From NCBI RefSeq assembly GCF_047496725.1, contig NC_132983.1, forward strand, positions 9,771,001 through 9,835,000: a stretch of 64,000 bases of DNA, given 5' to 3'. A program made the translations under genes and the position numbers. Source of the stretch: Anoplolepis gracilipes (Eukaryota; Arthropoda; Insecta; Hymenoptera; Formicidae). The notes under the pieces were generated by a model. That model did no database searches and had not been told where the DNA came from. It worked only from the letters and a program-made list of their open reading frames with translations. Shown here in pieces: positions 23,203 to 32,918 of this stretch (its first letter is position 1; each line of letters opens with the position of its first letter).

Positions 23203-24267
23203 TAATAATAACAATAATAATATTTATATAAAAACTATATAAATAAAATAGAATTATCATTTCCTCAAGTTTAATTAAACATGCGTTCCTATTTTATTAC
23301 ATATTAATAGTATCATTTAAATTCAATTAAATTTATTTTTATTTTAGAGACGTGGGATGAAAGAATCTTTAGATCATTCGTCAGAAATGCAGGAAGAAAC
23401 GGCGACTGTAGCTACAACTGTGGGCGAAGATGAGGTCGTAGTCGACGCGGTTGGCGATTCTGCACCTAGTTTATCTAATCGTGATTTAGAGGCTCCTCGA
23501 GATTTTGTAGTCCCACAACAATTGTTGGGTCTTGATCAAGCCATATTACAAAGTATTGAACGATGTTGTAAGTATACAATTATTTGCTTGCCGAACAAGA
23601 GCTTATAACTAGAGATGCGTTAAAATTAAAGGAAACATTGTTCTATCTTTGTTTAACTTTTAATAACTAACAAAGATAGAACGACGTTTTTAGTGCGAAT
23701 AGCGTTTTCTCGAACGTACCTTAAAAGAGAATATGCAATTAATTTTATTTCCATAGCCAATGAAGATTTCAAGAGAAAAATGTATAGTTGCGTGCTAGTC
23801 GTCGGATCGGGTTTAAAATTTAAAGGTATTGATACATGGCTTCGCAATCGAATATCCCTTCAGACACCTTACATGTACAGACCTGGTAAGTATTTAAAAA
23901 GAAAGTATTTTAAAAAAAATTATACAACTATGTCTTTTTGTGCAGAATTATATATGTACCAATATCCTATGATATTTTATAGAATAAAATATATCAAAGA
24001 TTTTTTTGTTTACATGTGATTAATAATAGATTGGTATAAATCTTCTATTGTTTAAAAAATAAAATCGTGCTTCTTTTTCTCATTATTATTGTAGAACAAC
24101 TAGATATTATAACACAACCAAAGGATTTGGATCCTGGTATGACAACCTGGAAAGGAGCAGGAATTTTAAGTTGCTTGGAATCAGCACAGGAGTTGTGGAT
24201 CGCCCGAACCGAATGGCATCGCTCAGGAGTGAGAATATTAAGGGAAAGATCTCCCTTTTTGTGGTAA
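20875..24267 (+). CDS. Arp8: Actin-related protein 8 (INO80 complex subunit), 8 exons
   Basis: Exons: 20875-20895, 21014-21181, 21243-21740, 21973-22317, 22413-22559, 23348-23567, 23757-23885, 24095-24267; all junctions are GT-AG and in phase, giving 566 residues. The start ATG (MPVYQEE) has an in-frame stop upstream at about 20842. Signature parts are IVIHPGSMYLRMGRASD at the first nucleotide-binding strand, LNIHVGPGGSLTAVMTDL, VVDVGAQKISVSCVEDA for the second phosphate loop, GDPEDPYDENYL before an acidic insert encoded by exon 6, VLVVGSGLKF, and a C-terminus RILRERSPFLW. These match Arp8 over the full length (human protein 624 residues). Arp8 is a nuclear, nucleosome-binding module of the INO80 remodeller with Arp4 and actin. 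Intron 5 (22560-23347) carries a palindromic MITE and a TA run. A small upstream 5' exon cannot be excluded. Confidence 0.95.
22678..23120. mobile_element. Palindromic MITE in Arp8 intron 5 (core type 2)
   Basis: Ends CAGGATGAGAAAAAAGCATG and ...CCTCACCCTG are flanked by TA (22676-77, 23121-22). The core holds TTTCAGACAAAAGTTG and GGTTTCGAGGAGACATAAG, shared with elements at 35214, 39785, 40440 and 47465. Confidence 0.8.
23158..23197. repeat. (TA)n microsatellite in Arp8 intron 5
   Basis: About 18 TA units with minor interruptions. Confidence 0.85.
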
Positions 24268-24916
24268 AAAATATCTGCTATGTTATTTATTAATTATAAC
24301 ATGTATTTTTTTCAATAGAAACAGAAATTTTATTTCTGTTGTAGCAATAGAAGATTGTTTTACTCTTTACATCGATTTTGTAATGTTAATTTTGAAAATT
24401 CAGGAAAATTATATTAAGAAAAAATAATAAGTGATTTTATTATTACATAAATTATATAATAAGGATTAAATTGTATTAGAAAAATTATATTAAGAAAATT
24501 AGATTAATTATCATTCATATTATTAACAAAATTTTATATTTATTCTCTATTAATTATTTCTCATAATTAGCAGCTATCTGTATTCTATATGTGCTATCTA
24601 TATTCTATGTTTGCTACTTTTTCTCAAAACTTATAAATTTATTGAATAGTTTTCATTTTTTGCTAGAAACATTTGATACTATTTTGATCCTCTTCAGAAA
24701 AATGTCAATGTATATAATATTAAAATAACATAATAATATGTTGTATTTTTACATCTCAAGTATACATGATCTATCCTTGCTATATTTTTGGATTAAGCAA
24801 TTTACACATGATTACATCTTGATCTGATTAATATAAAAACTAAAAATGTGAAGTCTAATAACATTTGTGTCCTCGAGTGTATTTTGTAATAAAATATCAA
24901 AAAGCTCTTATAATAT
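24268..24916. other. Intergenic, Arp8 3' side
   Basis: A+T-rich. It should include the Arp8 3' untranslated region; AATAAA occurs at about 24888 but is far from the stop, so the polyadenylation site is uncertain. No other gene is seen. Confidence 0.45.
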
Positions 24917-25286
24917 AAATCAAAAACTCAGTTATAATGGTTAGTAAGAGCAAATCTCTGTTCTTGGAGCGCAATGATTTATTTAGGATATAAATTACAA
25001 ATTACATAAACGCGAACGTTTCGGTCTACTTTATTGACTATTATTGACTTAAAATTTGACTTATAATTATGCGACTCCCGAATCAGATACGTAATATTAA
25101 TGTAAAAAATAGAATTAAGTAAACAAATTGTTTCCGGTTTTATTTATGTAATTTAGCGCTGAGGAAGGTCTTAAAGTAAACCGAAACATTCGCGTTTATG
25201 TAATTTGTAATTTATATCCTAAATCATTGCGCTCTAAGAACAGTGATTTGCTCTTACTAGCCTTTATAACTGATAGTTTTTGATTT
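24917..25286. mobile_element. Inverted-repeat element with hammerhead-like motif
   Basis: Left arm AAATCAAAAACTCAGTTATA... mirrors right arm ...TATAACTGATAGTTTTTGATTT over about 120 bp each. The right arm and loop hold CTGAGGAA-hairpin-CCGAAACA at 25159-25187, and the left arm holds the complement of the GAAACGTTCGCG part. The layout resembles inverted copies of a Penelope-like or other retroelement tail, by inference. Confidence 0.6.
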
Positions 25287-25714
25287 GTATTTTGTAAATT
25301 CATGAATCATGTTGTCGACGATACTACGTATATCTCGATTCGAAATTGCTATATTACTTGGTAATTATTATTATATTTATTTTATATTCATATTATAACA
25401 CATATGTGTTATAATGTTATAATACATTATATTAAAAATTATAATATATATAAAATTAAATTTTTATTTATACATATTTACAATTTGGGATTTCTTATTT
25501 AATTGTCATACATTGACATATGTCGGGCAAACATTTCTATTTAAAGACAAATATATATTATTCAATATATAAATAAAAAGAAATATATAAAAAATTACAA
25601 TTACAATATGAATATAAACTAATTATAGCAGTTTGAAAAACATTTTTAAACAAATTACTGTGCTGCATCAGCAATAATACAAGTTTGTAATATATTAAAT
25701 GTTTATTGATAATA

Positions 25715-26680
25715 TCATAATAATTCGGTCATTCTAATTCTAGTTTTATCATTACGGTGATATTGTACTATATCATTTTCTATTAGAAAATTTACATAAT
25801 ATGAAACGTCTGGTGTAACATTTATATAAATATCATCTCCCCCTTTCATATAAGCAGATGTTAATGCCTAAAATAATTTATACAATTAAATTATAATTAT
25901 ATATCAATTTTGTACATTCATACAATTAAATTTTATAAAAAATTTAGATTGCATTTTATAAAAATAATATTACTTACTGCTAATAATTCCTTGAAGGCCT
26001 CATTACCAGAAAAAATTGTATTGACCACAATATACTGCAAAAAGAATTTATCAAATGAGATAATTTTTTTGTTTCATGTCTAACTTTTAGCATAATTATA
26101 TAGGTATCTAATAAAAAATATATAAAACAAGTTTTTAAGTTTACGTACTAAATCGTTCTTCACTTGTTGAAATATACGCTTAGTTACAACAAGTTCCTTC
26201 TCATAGGTTTCATTTGCAAAAGTCTCTGCCATGTCCAAATAAATTTCTTGCATTTTCTTAAGTCCATCTTTTTTATTTTTTAAACTGTAATAAATATGAT
26301 AATAGACAAATTGCAATAATATTTTTGCATTGTTATACTTACTATGTGATATCTTCTTGAATATCAGAAAGCTTTTGTTTTAGATTGTTGAGGAGCTCTT
26401 GCATGTCACGAATCTCTTCTTCCATTTCAGTCATTACTTCTATGCGTAAATCAGATGTTCTAAGAATTGGGTAATCTTCAGGTTTTATTTGTTGAATATC
26501 TTTTAATAAACTTTGGCATAGTCTCTCTTGTTTTATTTTTACATCCTCAAGTGAACTTGATGGTTTCAGAGTAAAAATTTCATTGTTTGATATTTTATTT
26601 ATTAAATCTTCTATATTTTTTTCTTGTTCTATTTTCTTATCTTTTAACATTTCAAAAGCGTCCTCTAATGTATATTCCAT
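25715..26680 (-). CDS. CENPK: CENP-K-like inner kinetochore protein, 4 exons
   Basis: Minus-strand exons: 26680-26343, 26284-26149, 26034-25978, 25867-25715; all junctions are GT-AG and in phase, 227 residues. The N-terminal two thirds (about residues 10-150) are a coiled coil with a break at KPEDYPIL. The C-terminus DDIYINVTPDVSYYVNFLIE, then NDIVQYHRND and KTRIRMTELL, lines up with the end of vertebrate CENP-K (PYVELLLRNG...DPTRIRLEAF, from memory). CENP-K acts in the CENP-H/I/K/M part of the constitutive centromere network, linking CENP-A chromatin to outer kinetochore. Human CENP-K is 269 residues. The gene faces Arp8 tail to tail. Identity rests on the C-terminal match and architecture; divergence is high, so call it a strong candidate. 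Confidence 0.7.
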
Positions 26681-27257
26681 GTTTTTAAAATATAAATATA
26701 GACTACATATACTAAAAAATTTTATTAAAATCACTTCTCATCCAGTGCTATAATAAAATTTGAAATATAAAATATTATATACAAGAAAAAATCATATTTA
26801 ATTAATTAAAATTGTAATATGGTAAATTATTCAATATTATATGTGTATACTTTTTTTTATTAAAACAATTTAGCACTGTAAACACTTTCCTATGCCTCAG
26901 AGTCAGAGAGCTGCTGCTGAGAGCGGCCACCTCACTTTAACAGGCATATTAAAGTCACTAGATTATAATCTAGTGACTTTAATGTTAAGCGATGAGTAGC
27001 GCTGCCAAGCGGGTAGGATACGCGGTATCGAGAGTTCTGAGGGTGCAGTCGGTGCAGTCCACCAGAAATAAGTTGGCGCTGAAAGTTCATATTTTTTAAT
27101 AAATTATAGCTCAAACGATTGCTCTTTCATTGCTCTCTTAGAATTTGCAATTGCTCCATTATTAAATAAAATATTTTATAAAATATTTACAAAAAACGTA
27201 AAGCTAGTAACTTTTACAAAAAACATATTTCTAATAGTTTTCCGTACTTAAAAACAG
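26681..27257. other. Upstream region of the CENP-K-like gene
   Basis: A+T-rich to 26880, then a GC-richer patch (26890-27070) that may hold the promoter. It includes a perfect 36-bp palindrome, listed separately. No gene seen. Confidence 0.4.
26948..26983. repeat. Perfect 36-bp palindrome
   Basis: ATTAAAGTCACTAGATTA is followed directly by its exact complement with no spacer. It lies about 270 bp upstream of the CENP-K-like start codon. Confidence 0.9.
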
Positions 27258-27498
27258 CATAAAACGATTGCTTCTTAATTGCTCCTTATTGCTCCACCTA
27301 ACATTCATGATTTAAAGCATTATTAATAAATAATTAACAAATTATTAATTGGACAAGTGACAACGGCGCTACCTATCGGCCACCGATCAGAACTACAGGG
27401 CTCAACAGCGGGATTATTGTTTATAATTATACCTCAAAGAATTTAACAATGATTTTTCGATAAAATGATTGCTCCACGATTTCCTTATTAGAAAATTC

Positions 27499-27639
27499 GG
27501 GTGGGAGTCTATTGACCACGTCGCCAATTGGCCAGTTTAAAATGAGACTCTCTGATTGGTTAATCGTTGCTGATGACCCTAGGCATCGGTCGATATAAGT
27601 TGCTGTGGTCAATCGTGACGTGTCAAACGGAACACTCCC
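27499..27639. mobile_element. hAT-like MITE, copy 2 (141 bp), exact boundaries
   Basis: Inverted relative to copy 1 at 7811. It starts GGGTGGGAGTC, ends AACACTCCC, and is flanked by the 8-bp duplication GAAAATTC (27491-27498, 27640-27647). The paralogous tandem copy has a single uninterrupted GAAAATTC at about 28174-28181, proving the insertion. Confidence 0.88.
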
Positions 27640-27665
27640 GAAAATTCAATTGCTCCGCTTGTAGC

Positions 27666-27829
27666 AATGGCTGCGTTCAACAGAGAAAGCAAATCAGTAA
27701 GCGCTTAGTGATTCTTTATTGTGATTGGTTCTTGCATTTAGATCTTCGTTAGATCTAAGTGCAGAAACCAATCACAATAAAGAATCATTAAGCGCTCACT
27801 GATTTGCTTTTTCTGCTGAACGCAGCCAT
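27666..27829. mobile_element. Palindromic MITE with ATGGCTGCGTTCA ends
   Basis: Arms of about 78 bp are near perfect complements (ATGGCTGCGTTCAACAG... and ...CTGCTGAACGCAGCCAT). It is absent from the tandem paralogue near 28198-28206. The target duplication is short or ambiguous. Confidence 0.75.
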
Positions 27830-28302
27830 TACTTTTTTCGATGCAGTAACTAAAGAACCAAACACTTTCTTGGAAATATGTATTTCCCATATTCTATTGC
27901 AAGTATATCCAACATAAAACGATTGCTTCTTAATTGCTTTTTATTGCTCCACTGTAACATTCATAATTTAAAGCATTTTATTAATAAATAATTAACAAAA
28001 TATTAATTGGACAAGTGACAACGGCGCCACCTGTTGGCCACCGATCGGAACTACAGGGCTCAACAACGAGAATTTTCAAACACAAAATAACAATTTTATT
28101 GTTTATAATTATACCTCAAAGAATTTAAGAATGATTTTTCGATAGAATGATTGCTCCACGATTTCTTTATTAGAAAATTCAATTGTTCCGTTTGTAACAT
28201 TACTTTTTCCGATGCAGTAACTAAAGAACTAAACACTTTCTTGGAAATATATATTTATCAACGTTTTTTTGGCACAATTTCATTTTATAATTTTATAAAA
28301 TA

Positions 28303-28485
28303 CAGTCGGACCTCTTATCCTACGACACTTTCGGTCCGGAATCTTCCCTTTAAATCTCTGATCCTACGACAAAAATTTGAGAGTGGAGGTTTAATTCCCC
28401 TTTCGCGGTCGTAGCATGAGAGGATTTTTTGTCGTAGGATGAGGTTTCGTAGCATAAGAGGGTCGTAAAATAAGAGGTCCGACTG
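28303..28485. mobile_element. Tigger/pogo-like MITE, copy 1 (183 bp)
   Basis: Ends CAGTCGGACCTCTTATCC and its complement are flanked by TA (28301-02, 28486-87). Near-palindromic inside. The CAGT..CCTCTTA ends and TA target resemble Tigger/pogo derivatives by inference. Copy 2 is at 36292-36476. Confidence 0.8.
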
Positions 28486-28588
28486 TATTAAAATATTAAT
28501 GCACATCAATGTAAATTATTAAGTTAGGTTTAGAGTTTAATTCATTGTAAACCTATTGTAAACCGGATTTTATGATTATACATATAAT

Positions 28589-28862
28589 CTAAAACGTAGT
28601 CTACAATGAGACTTTAAAACGTAAGACTTAAGAAATTAACCAATCATATTCATAATTCTTTTCTAAACTCAATTGTAATTTCTTAAGTCTTACGTCTTAA
28701 AGTCTCATTGTAGATTACGCTTTAGCCCAGGTCTACAATAGCTGTAGTAAGACTTAAATCGTAAGAAATTAACTAATCATATTCATTATTCTTCTCTAAA
28801 CTCAATTGTGATTGGTTAATTTCTCACGGCTTAAGGTTTACTACAGTTATTGTAGACCCGGT
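28589..28862. repeat. Two adjacent hairpin elements of one family
   Basis: 28589-28725 and about 28729-28862 are each palindromic and related: both contain (C/G)TCTACAAT, AAGACTTAA and AATTAAC(C/T)AATCATATTCAT. A degraded third relative is at about 38601-38705. Confidence 0.7.
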
Positions 28863-28872
28863 CTTAGATTAG

Positions 28873-29022
28873 GGAGGGTCCCGTTAGCACACATCCCGAT
28901 AGCATACAACCACACATATTGACCGATGCCTAGGGTAACCAGCACGGTTAGCCAATCAGAAGATTCAATTGTTCATTGACCAATTCGCATTGTGCGCTAT
29001 CGGATCCCGCCCTTCTTTGACT
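28873..29022. mobile_element. Relative of the hAT-like MITE
   Basis: Shares GACCGATGCCTAGGG and TTAGCCAATCAGA with 7811-7952 and 27499-27639, and has GGGTCCCG-type ends, but is otherwise diverged. Ends are approximate. Confidence 0.55.
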
Positions 29023-29818
29023 ATATAAGTATAGACTGCTAACGCAAACTTCAGGTTGGATGTCAACAGTAAAGTGCTTACAGCGCTATAAAATACCAAT
29101 GATAAAACGGCGAACTAAAATGTGACGTCATGTTTGTTGCAATCTTCAAGCTCTGTCCTCTGTCAATTATTAAATGAATGTGACGAAGTACCATCCTCAT
29201 TTATAAAAAGAAAGAGTTTCAGCTTTTTGCGATATCCGAGAGTGGATACATTAACAATTTTAACATCTGCGGAAAAAATATTCAATTTTTTTAGATTAAA
29301 AAATAAATTAAAAATTAAGAACGTTATGTAAAAAATGATTATACTTACTTAAGATACATTAATATGTCCAAAATATTTATTATTTTTGATTATCATGTAA
29401 AAGATATGGATCTTATGGAAAATCATAAATATTTCATAATTAAGTTAATATTAAGCATTTTTTTAAAAGTTAAATTAAGTTATTTTGGCAAAGAAAGTAC
29501 ATTAAATCAGTACAAAACATTCGTGAGGTACACGCTAACGAAAAATGTTATTTTTTCTGGTCAATAGGATAAGTATATAAAAATTTTATAAAATGTAAAA
29601 AATAAAAGAAAAAAATATAATAAATATCATATCTAATAATTTTTTCATATTATATCTAATAAAATTTAAAGTATTATTATTGTTTTTACAATTAATATTA
29701 CTTTATAATTTGAATCTCCCGGGGTGTTGGTATTTGACCTGTCAATGAATGTTGACTGAAAGACCTCTCATTTGCTCTAATGGGAAAAGTAGTATTAGCA
29801 ATCAATACTTATATAGGC
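29023..29818. other. Intergenic A+T-rich sequence
   Basis: Two short + strand open frames (29122-29331 and 29364-29567) have no recognisable domain and no coding support; they look like old transposon remnants. Confidence 0.4.
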
Positions 29819-29911
29819 TGCGTTCCGATATTAACTGCCAGTACTGAAAATCTATAATTTACGTCACGTACACTATAGATTTTCAGTACTGGCAGTGAAT
29901 ATCGGAACGCA
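29819..29911. repeat. 93-bp hairpin with TGCGTTCCGATATT ends
   Basis: Arms of about 38 bp match with few differences, with a 17-bp loop ATTTACGTCACGTACAC. Confidence 0.8.
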
Positions 29912-30055
29912 ATCATAGTCAAAGCCGTCCTTAGATTATAGGTTTGTTTGCGCTACGTGCACTTTTTGCACTTCAATTCTAGTAAGTTCTCTAGGAATGT
30001 AATAAGTGAAGAAATTTATTTAGTTATTTATACAAAGTAGCTCAAACGGAGCTCC

Positions 30056-31323
30056 GTACAGTTAGCCGAACCACTTTGATTTTTTTATAATTAAAATTAA
30101 CTAATCGTTTGGTCATCGTTTGGCGATGATTAGTCATCCAATTAAAACATTTGGTCATACATCGTTTTTTTTAATTAAATAATTAAAATTTTGAAGTAAA
30201 GTTAGCCGAACATTCTTATTTTTCGTCCAATCGAGTTAAACAAGAGCTTATTTGATGCAGAATCGTTAGGTCGTCACGAATAAATCCTTTACAATGTTTA
30301 GTGATCCATAGTTTATTCGAAAAATGAAAAAAATCATGTGCGGTAAAATGACGACGGGCGACGTATAGTGACATGGACGTGCGCTGCGGTCACGCGTGCA
30401 TGCGTTTAGTAACTTACACAAAATTTTAAATAAATCCTTTTTAATTTTAATAAATCCTTTTTATGTTGCTATGCAAGTTGCAAACCCATGTGGAATCGTA
30501 TATGCATTGCAAAGTACATGCTTAGATGGGAATGCATAGGCGCTTCGCCCCGTCCCCATAAAAAAATATAACAAAACTTGAGAGCGTAGAAACTATCAAG
30601 GCTGACAGTACTGTGTGGAAGTTTCAATGCTATTTTCCTAAGCAAATGCTATTTGACTGAAGCGCTGTTAGGCGAATGATTCAATGAATCGTGCATCGAT
30701 GCATTCAGTATTTATTTTGTAAGATTATGAATAAAAAATTATAAATATAGTGTAAGAGTTCGGACATAGGTTGAATTAAAATTTTACATTGAAACCTTCA
30801 CACAGTACTGAGCCTTGGTAGTTTCTACGCTCTCAAGTTTTGTTATATTTTTTTATGGGGACGGGGCGAAGCGCCTATGCATTTTCATCTAAGCATGTAC
30901 TTTGCAATACATATACGATTCCACATGGGTTTGCAACTTGCATAGCTACATTATTAAAAAGGATTTATTTAAAATTAAAAAAGATTTATTTAAAATTTTG
31001 TATAAGTTACTAAAACGCATGCGCGTGTGACCACAGCGCACGTCCATGTCACTATACGTCGCTCGTCGTCATTTTACCGCACATGATTTTTTTCATTTTT
31101 CGGATAAACTATGGATGACCAAACGTTGTAAAAAATTTATTCGTGATGACCTAACGATTCTGCATTGAATAAGCTCTTGTTTAACTCGATTGGACGAAAA
31201 ATAAAAATGTTCGGCTAACTTTAGTTCGAAATTTTAATTATTTAATTAAAAAAAAATGATAAATGACCAAACGATTAGTTAATTTTAATTATAAAAAAAT
31301 CAAAGTGGTTTGGCTAACTTTAC
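30056..31323. mobile_element. Fold-back element copy 2, uninterrupted (1.27 kb)
   Basis: The whole element is one imperfect palindrome with ends GTACAGTTAGCC and GGCTAACTTTAC and centre near 30740. Flanks GGAGCTCC (30048-30055) and GGAGCTCT (31324-31331) suggest an 8-bp duplication with one change, hAT-like. Relative to copy 1, both arms lack the same roughly 250-bp internal block after GCGGTAAAAT. Confidence 0.85.
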
Positions 31324-31331
31324 GGAGCTCT

Positions 31332-31632
31332 CAAACAGCAAAGTCACAGACTTCTATACTATAACTAAACCGCTAACTTCCTTATATATTAGACCTAAAA
31401 AGTGACCCCGAAAAATATGTACAACATTAGTAGGATAGAGAAAAGGAGGGGATAGATATATATGATGGCTACTATAAAAAACTCGTATGTGAGTGATATT
31501 GCTTTAAATTCAACCAATCAGCGTGACTGACATCCTACTAATGATGACGCATACATATAAGTTTTGTACATATTTTTCGGTGTTATGTATTTTGCCGGAG
31601 TTAGCAGTCTAGTTATATATAGAAGTCTGTGG
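31332..31632. mobile_element. MITE with AGTCACAGACTTCTATA ends
   Basis: Left CACAGACTTCTATACTATAA mirrors right TTATATATAGAAGTCTGTG; GTACAACATTAGTAGGAT and ATCCTACTAATGATG pair further in. No coding capacity. Confidence 0.65.
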
Positions 31633-32113
31633 GTAAAGTGCATAATTGTCGATCATGGCACGTGAAATTTTAATGAAATATTACAGAATATTGAAGAAAT
31701 AGCGGATACATCAGATGATGAAGAATTTTTACCTCTAATTCCAGCATATTTGGATGCTATACATGATGCTGGTATATAATATATATTTTCGATTAAAATG
31801 AGACCAAACACGACATAAATCGGGTTATTTTTAATTAATATATGTAATCAAAATTTACTCGTTCTTGACGCGCTCTCGCTTTTCATGATACCGGGGGGAC
31901 CTTCTTTTAGCTCTAATGCTTTTTAGCTATATATAAATTAAAATGCTTGTCAAGTAAAAATTAAAACTTTTATTTTTTATTTTATTTTTTTTAAATAATA
32001 TATAATGAGAATAATTAATGAGAGTTTTACGATTATGACATCAAACATGATATAATTCGGACAATTTTTACTTAAATAATAAAAGATTAACATTTGTCTC
32101 TAATTAAAAAAAT

Positions 32114-32153
<40 letters not shown>

Positions 32154-32154
32154 G

Positions 32155-32188
<34 letters not shown>

Positions 32189-32672
32189 TATACATATATA
32201 TTGTGTGTATGGGTATTTATACATGTACGAATATGTATACAAGCAATTGTTCATCGCGCGATTGCTTATTAATATGGCTACATAAAAATATTTCAATAAT
32301 AATATAATATGTTATTTGTAGTATATAAAAATATTGCACGCAATTACTAATAAAATTACGCAATAACTAATAAAATATATTAATTAATTCATATATATGA
32401 AATTTCTTATCTATAATTTATGGATATAACACGGATTTGAACCAAACGATAAGTTTACCATCATTGTCGAAAAGTGGATGTAGCAAAGACATAAACCAAA
32501 TGAGAAGTTTGACCGACAGTATCGAAAAGTGGATGCGGCTAAGTGTTTCCAATTCTTAAAAGTGGATGCAATGGCGCTGCTGCAAAACATGTAGAAAGCA
32601 TTTTAGAAAAAACACCGGCATGGCCGCTCTCAGGTTTCTCTCTGGATCGATCCTTGTGGAGCATAGACTTAA
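31633..32672. other. Region upstream of the pyrophosphatase gene
   Basis: No supported gene. A (TA)n run fills about 32116-32200. AAAAGTGGATG recurs three times (about 32471, 32527 and 32561) as a short spaced repeat just upstream of the promoter palindrome. Confidence 0.45.
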
Positions 32673-32846
32673 GCCAGAAACACGTAAATTCCGTAATCAT
32701 AATTTTAGCTGTAATCGTAAAAATCAATCAATAACGAGCGTCCATTGATGGCGTCACCGTTGAGACGCCATCAATGGACGCTCGTTATTGGTTGATTTTT
32801 ACGATTACAGCTAAAATTATGATTACAGAATTTACGTGTTTCTGGC
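32673..32846. repeat. 174-bp near-perfect palindrome at the pyrophosphatase 5' end
   Basis: Arms of about 83 bp beginning GCCAGAAACACGTAAATTC differ at only about two positions, with a small loop near 32760. It ends 73 bp before the first candidate start codon. It could be a MITE or part of the promoter/5' untranslated region. Confidence 0.85.
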
Positions 32847-32918
32847 TATATGGTCCACAGGGAACGTAGTGATATAATACTTTGCGGTGTTGACACAGCA
32901 TCAACGATAGATGGCAGA

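Larger units (their letters stand above)
27258..28250. repeat. Tandem duplication (two copies, 655-bp offset)
   Basis: Copy 1 begins CATAAAACGATTGC at 27258 and copy 2 at 27913. Both run through GGACAAGTGACAACGGCG, ATTGCTCCACGATTTC and GATGCAGTAACTAAAGAAC to about 27890 and 28250. Copy 1 contains two insertions absent from copy 2 (27499-27639 and about 27664-27830), so copy 2 gives the empty sites. Confidence 0.85.

Noticed and set aside
29122..29331. 69-codon + strand frame
   Set aside because: No domain, no splice partners, surrounded by MITEs.
31690..31780. Short exon-like frame (IEEIADTSDDEEFLPLIPAY) after a TTACAG
   Set aside because: Only about 30 codons, no partner exons or homology I can name; probably a transposon relic.
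32094..32285. Tyr/Ile repeat protein
   Set aside because: Translation of a (TA)n microsatellite; the same applies to 35725-35943 and 55754-56083.
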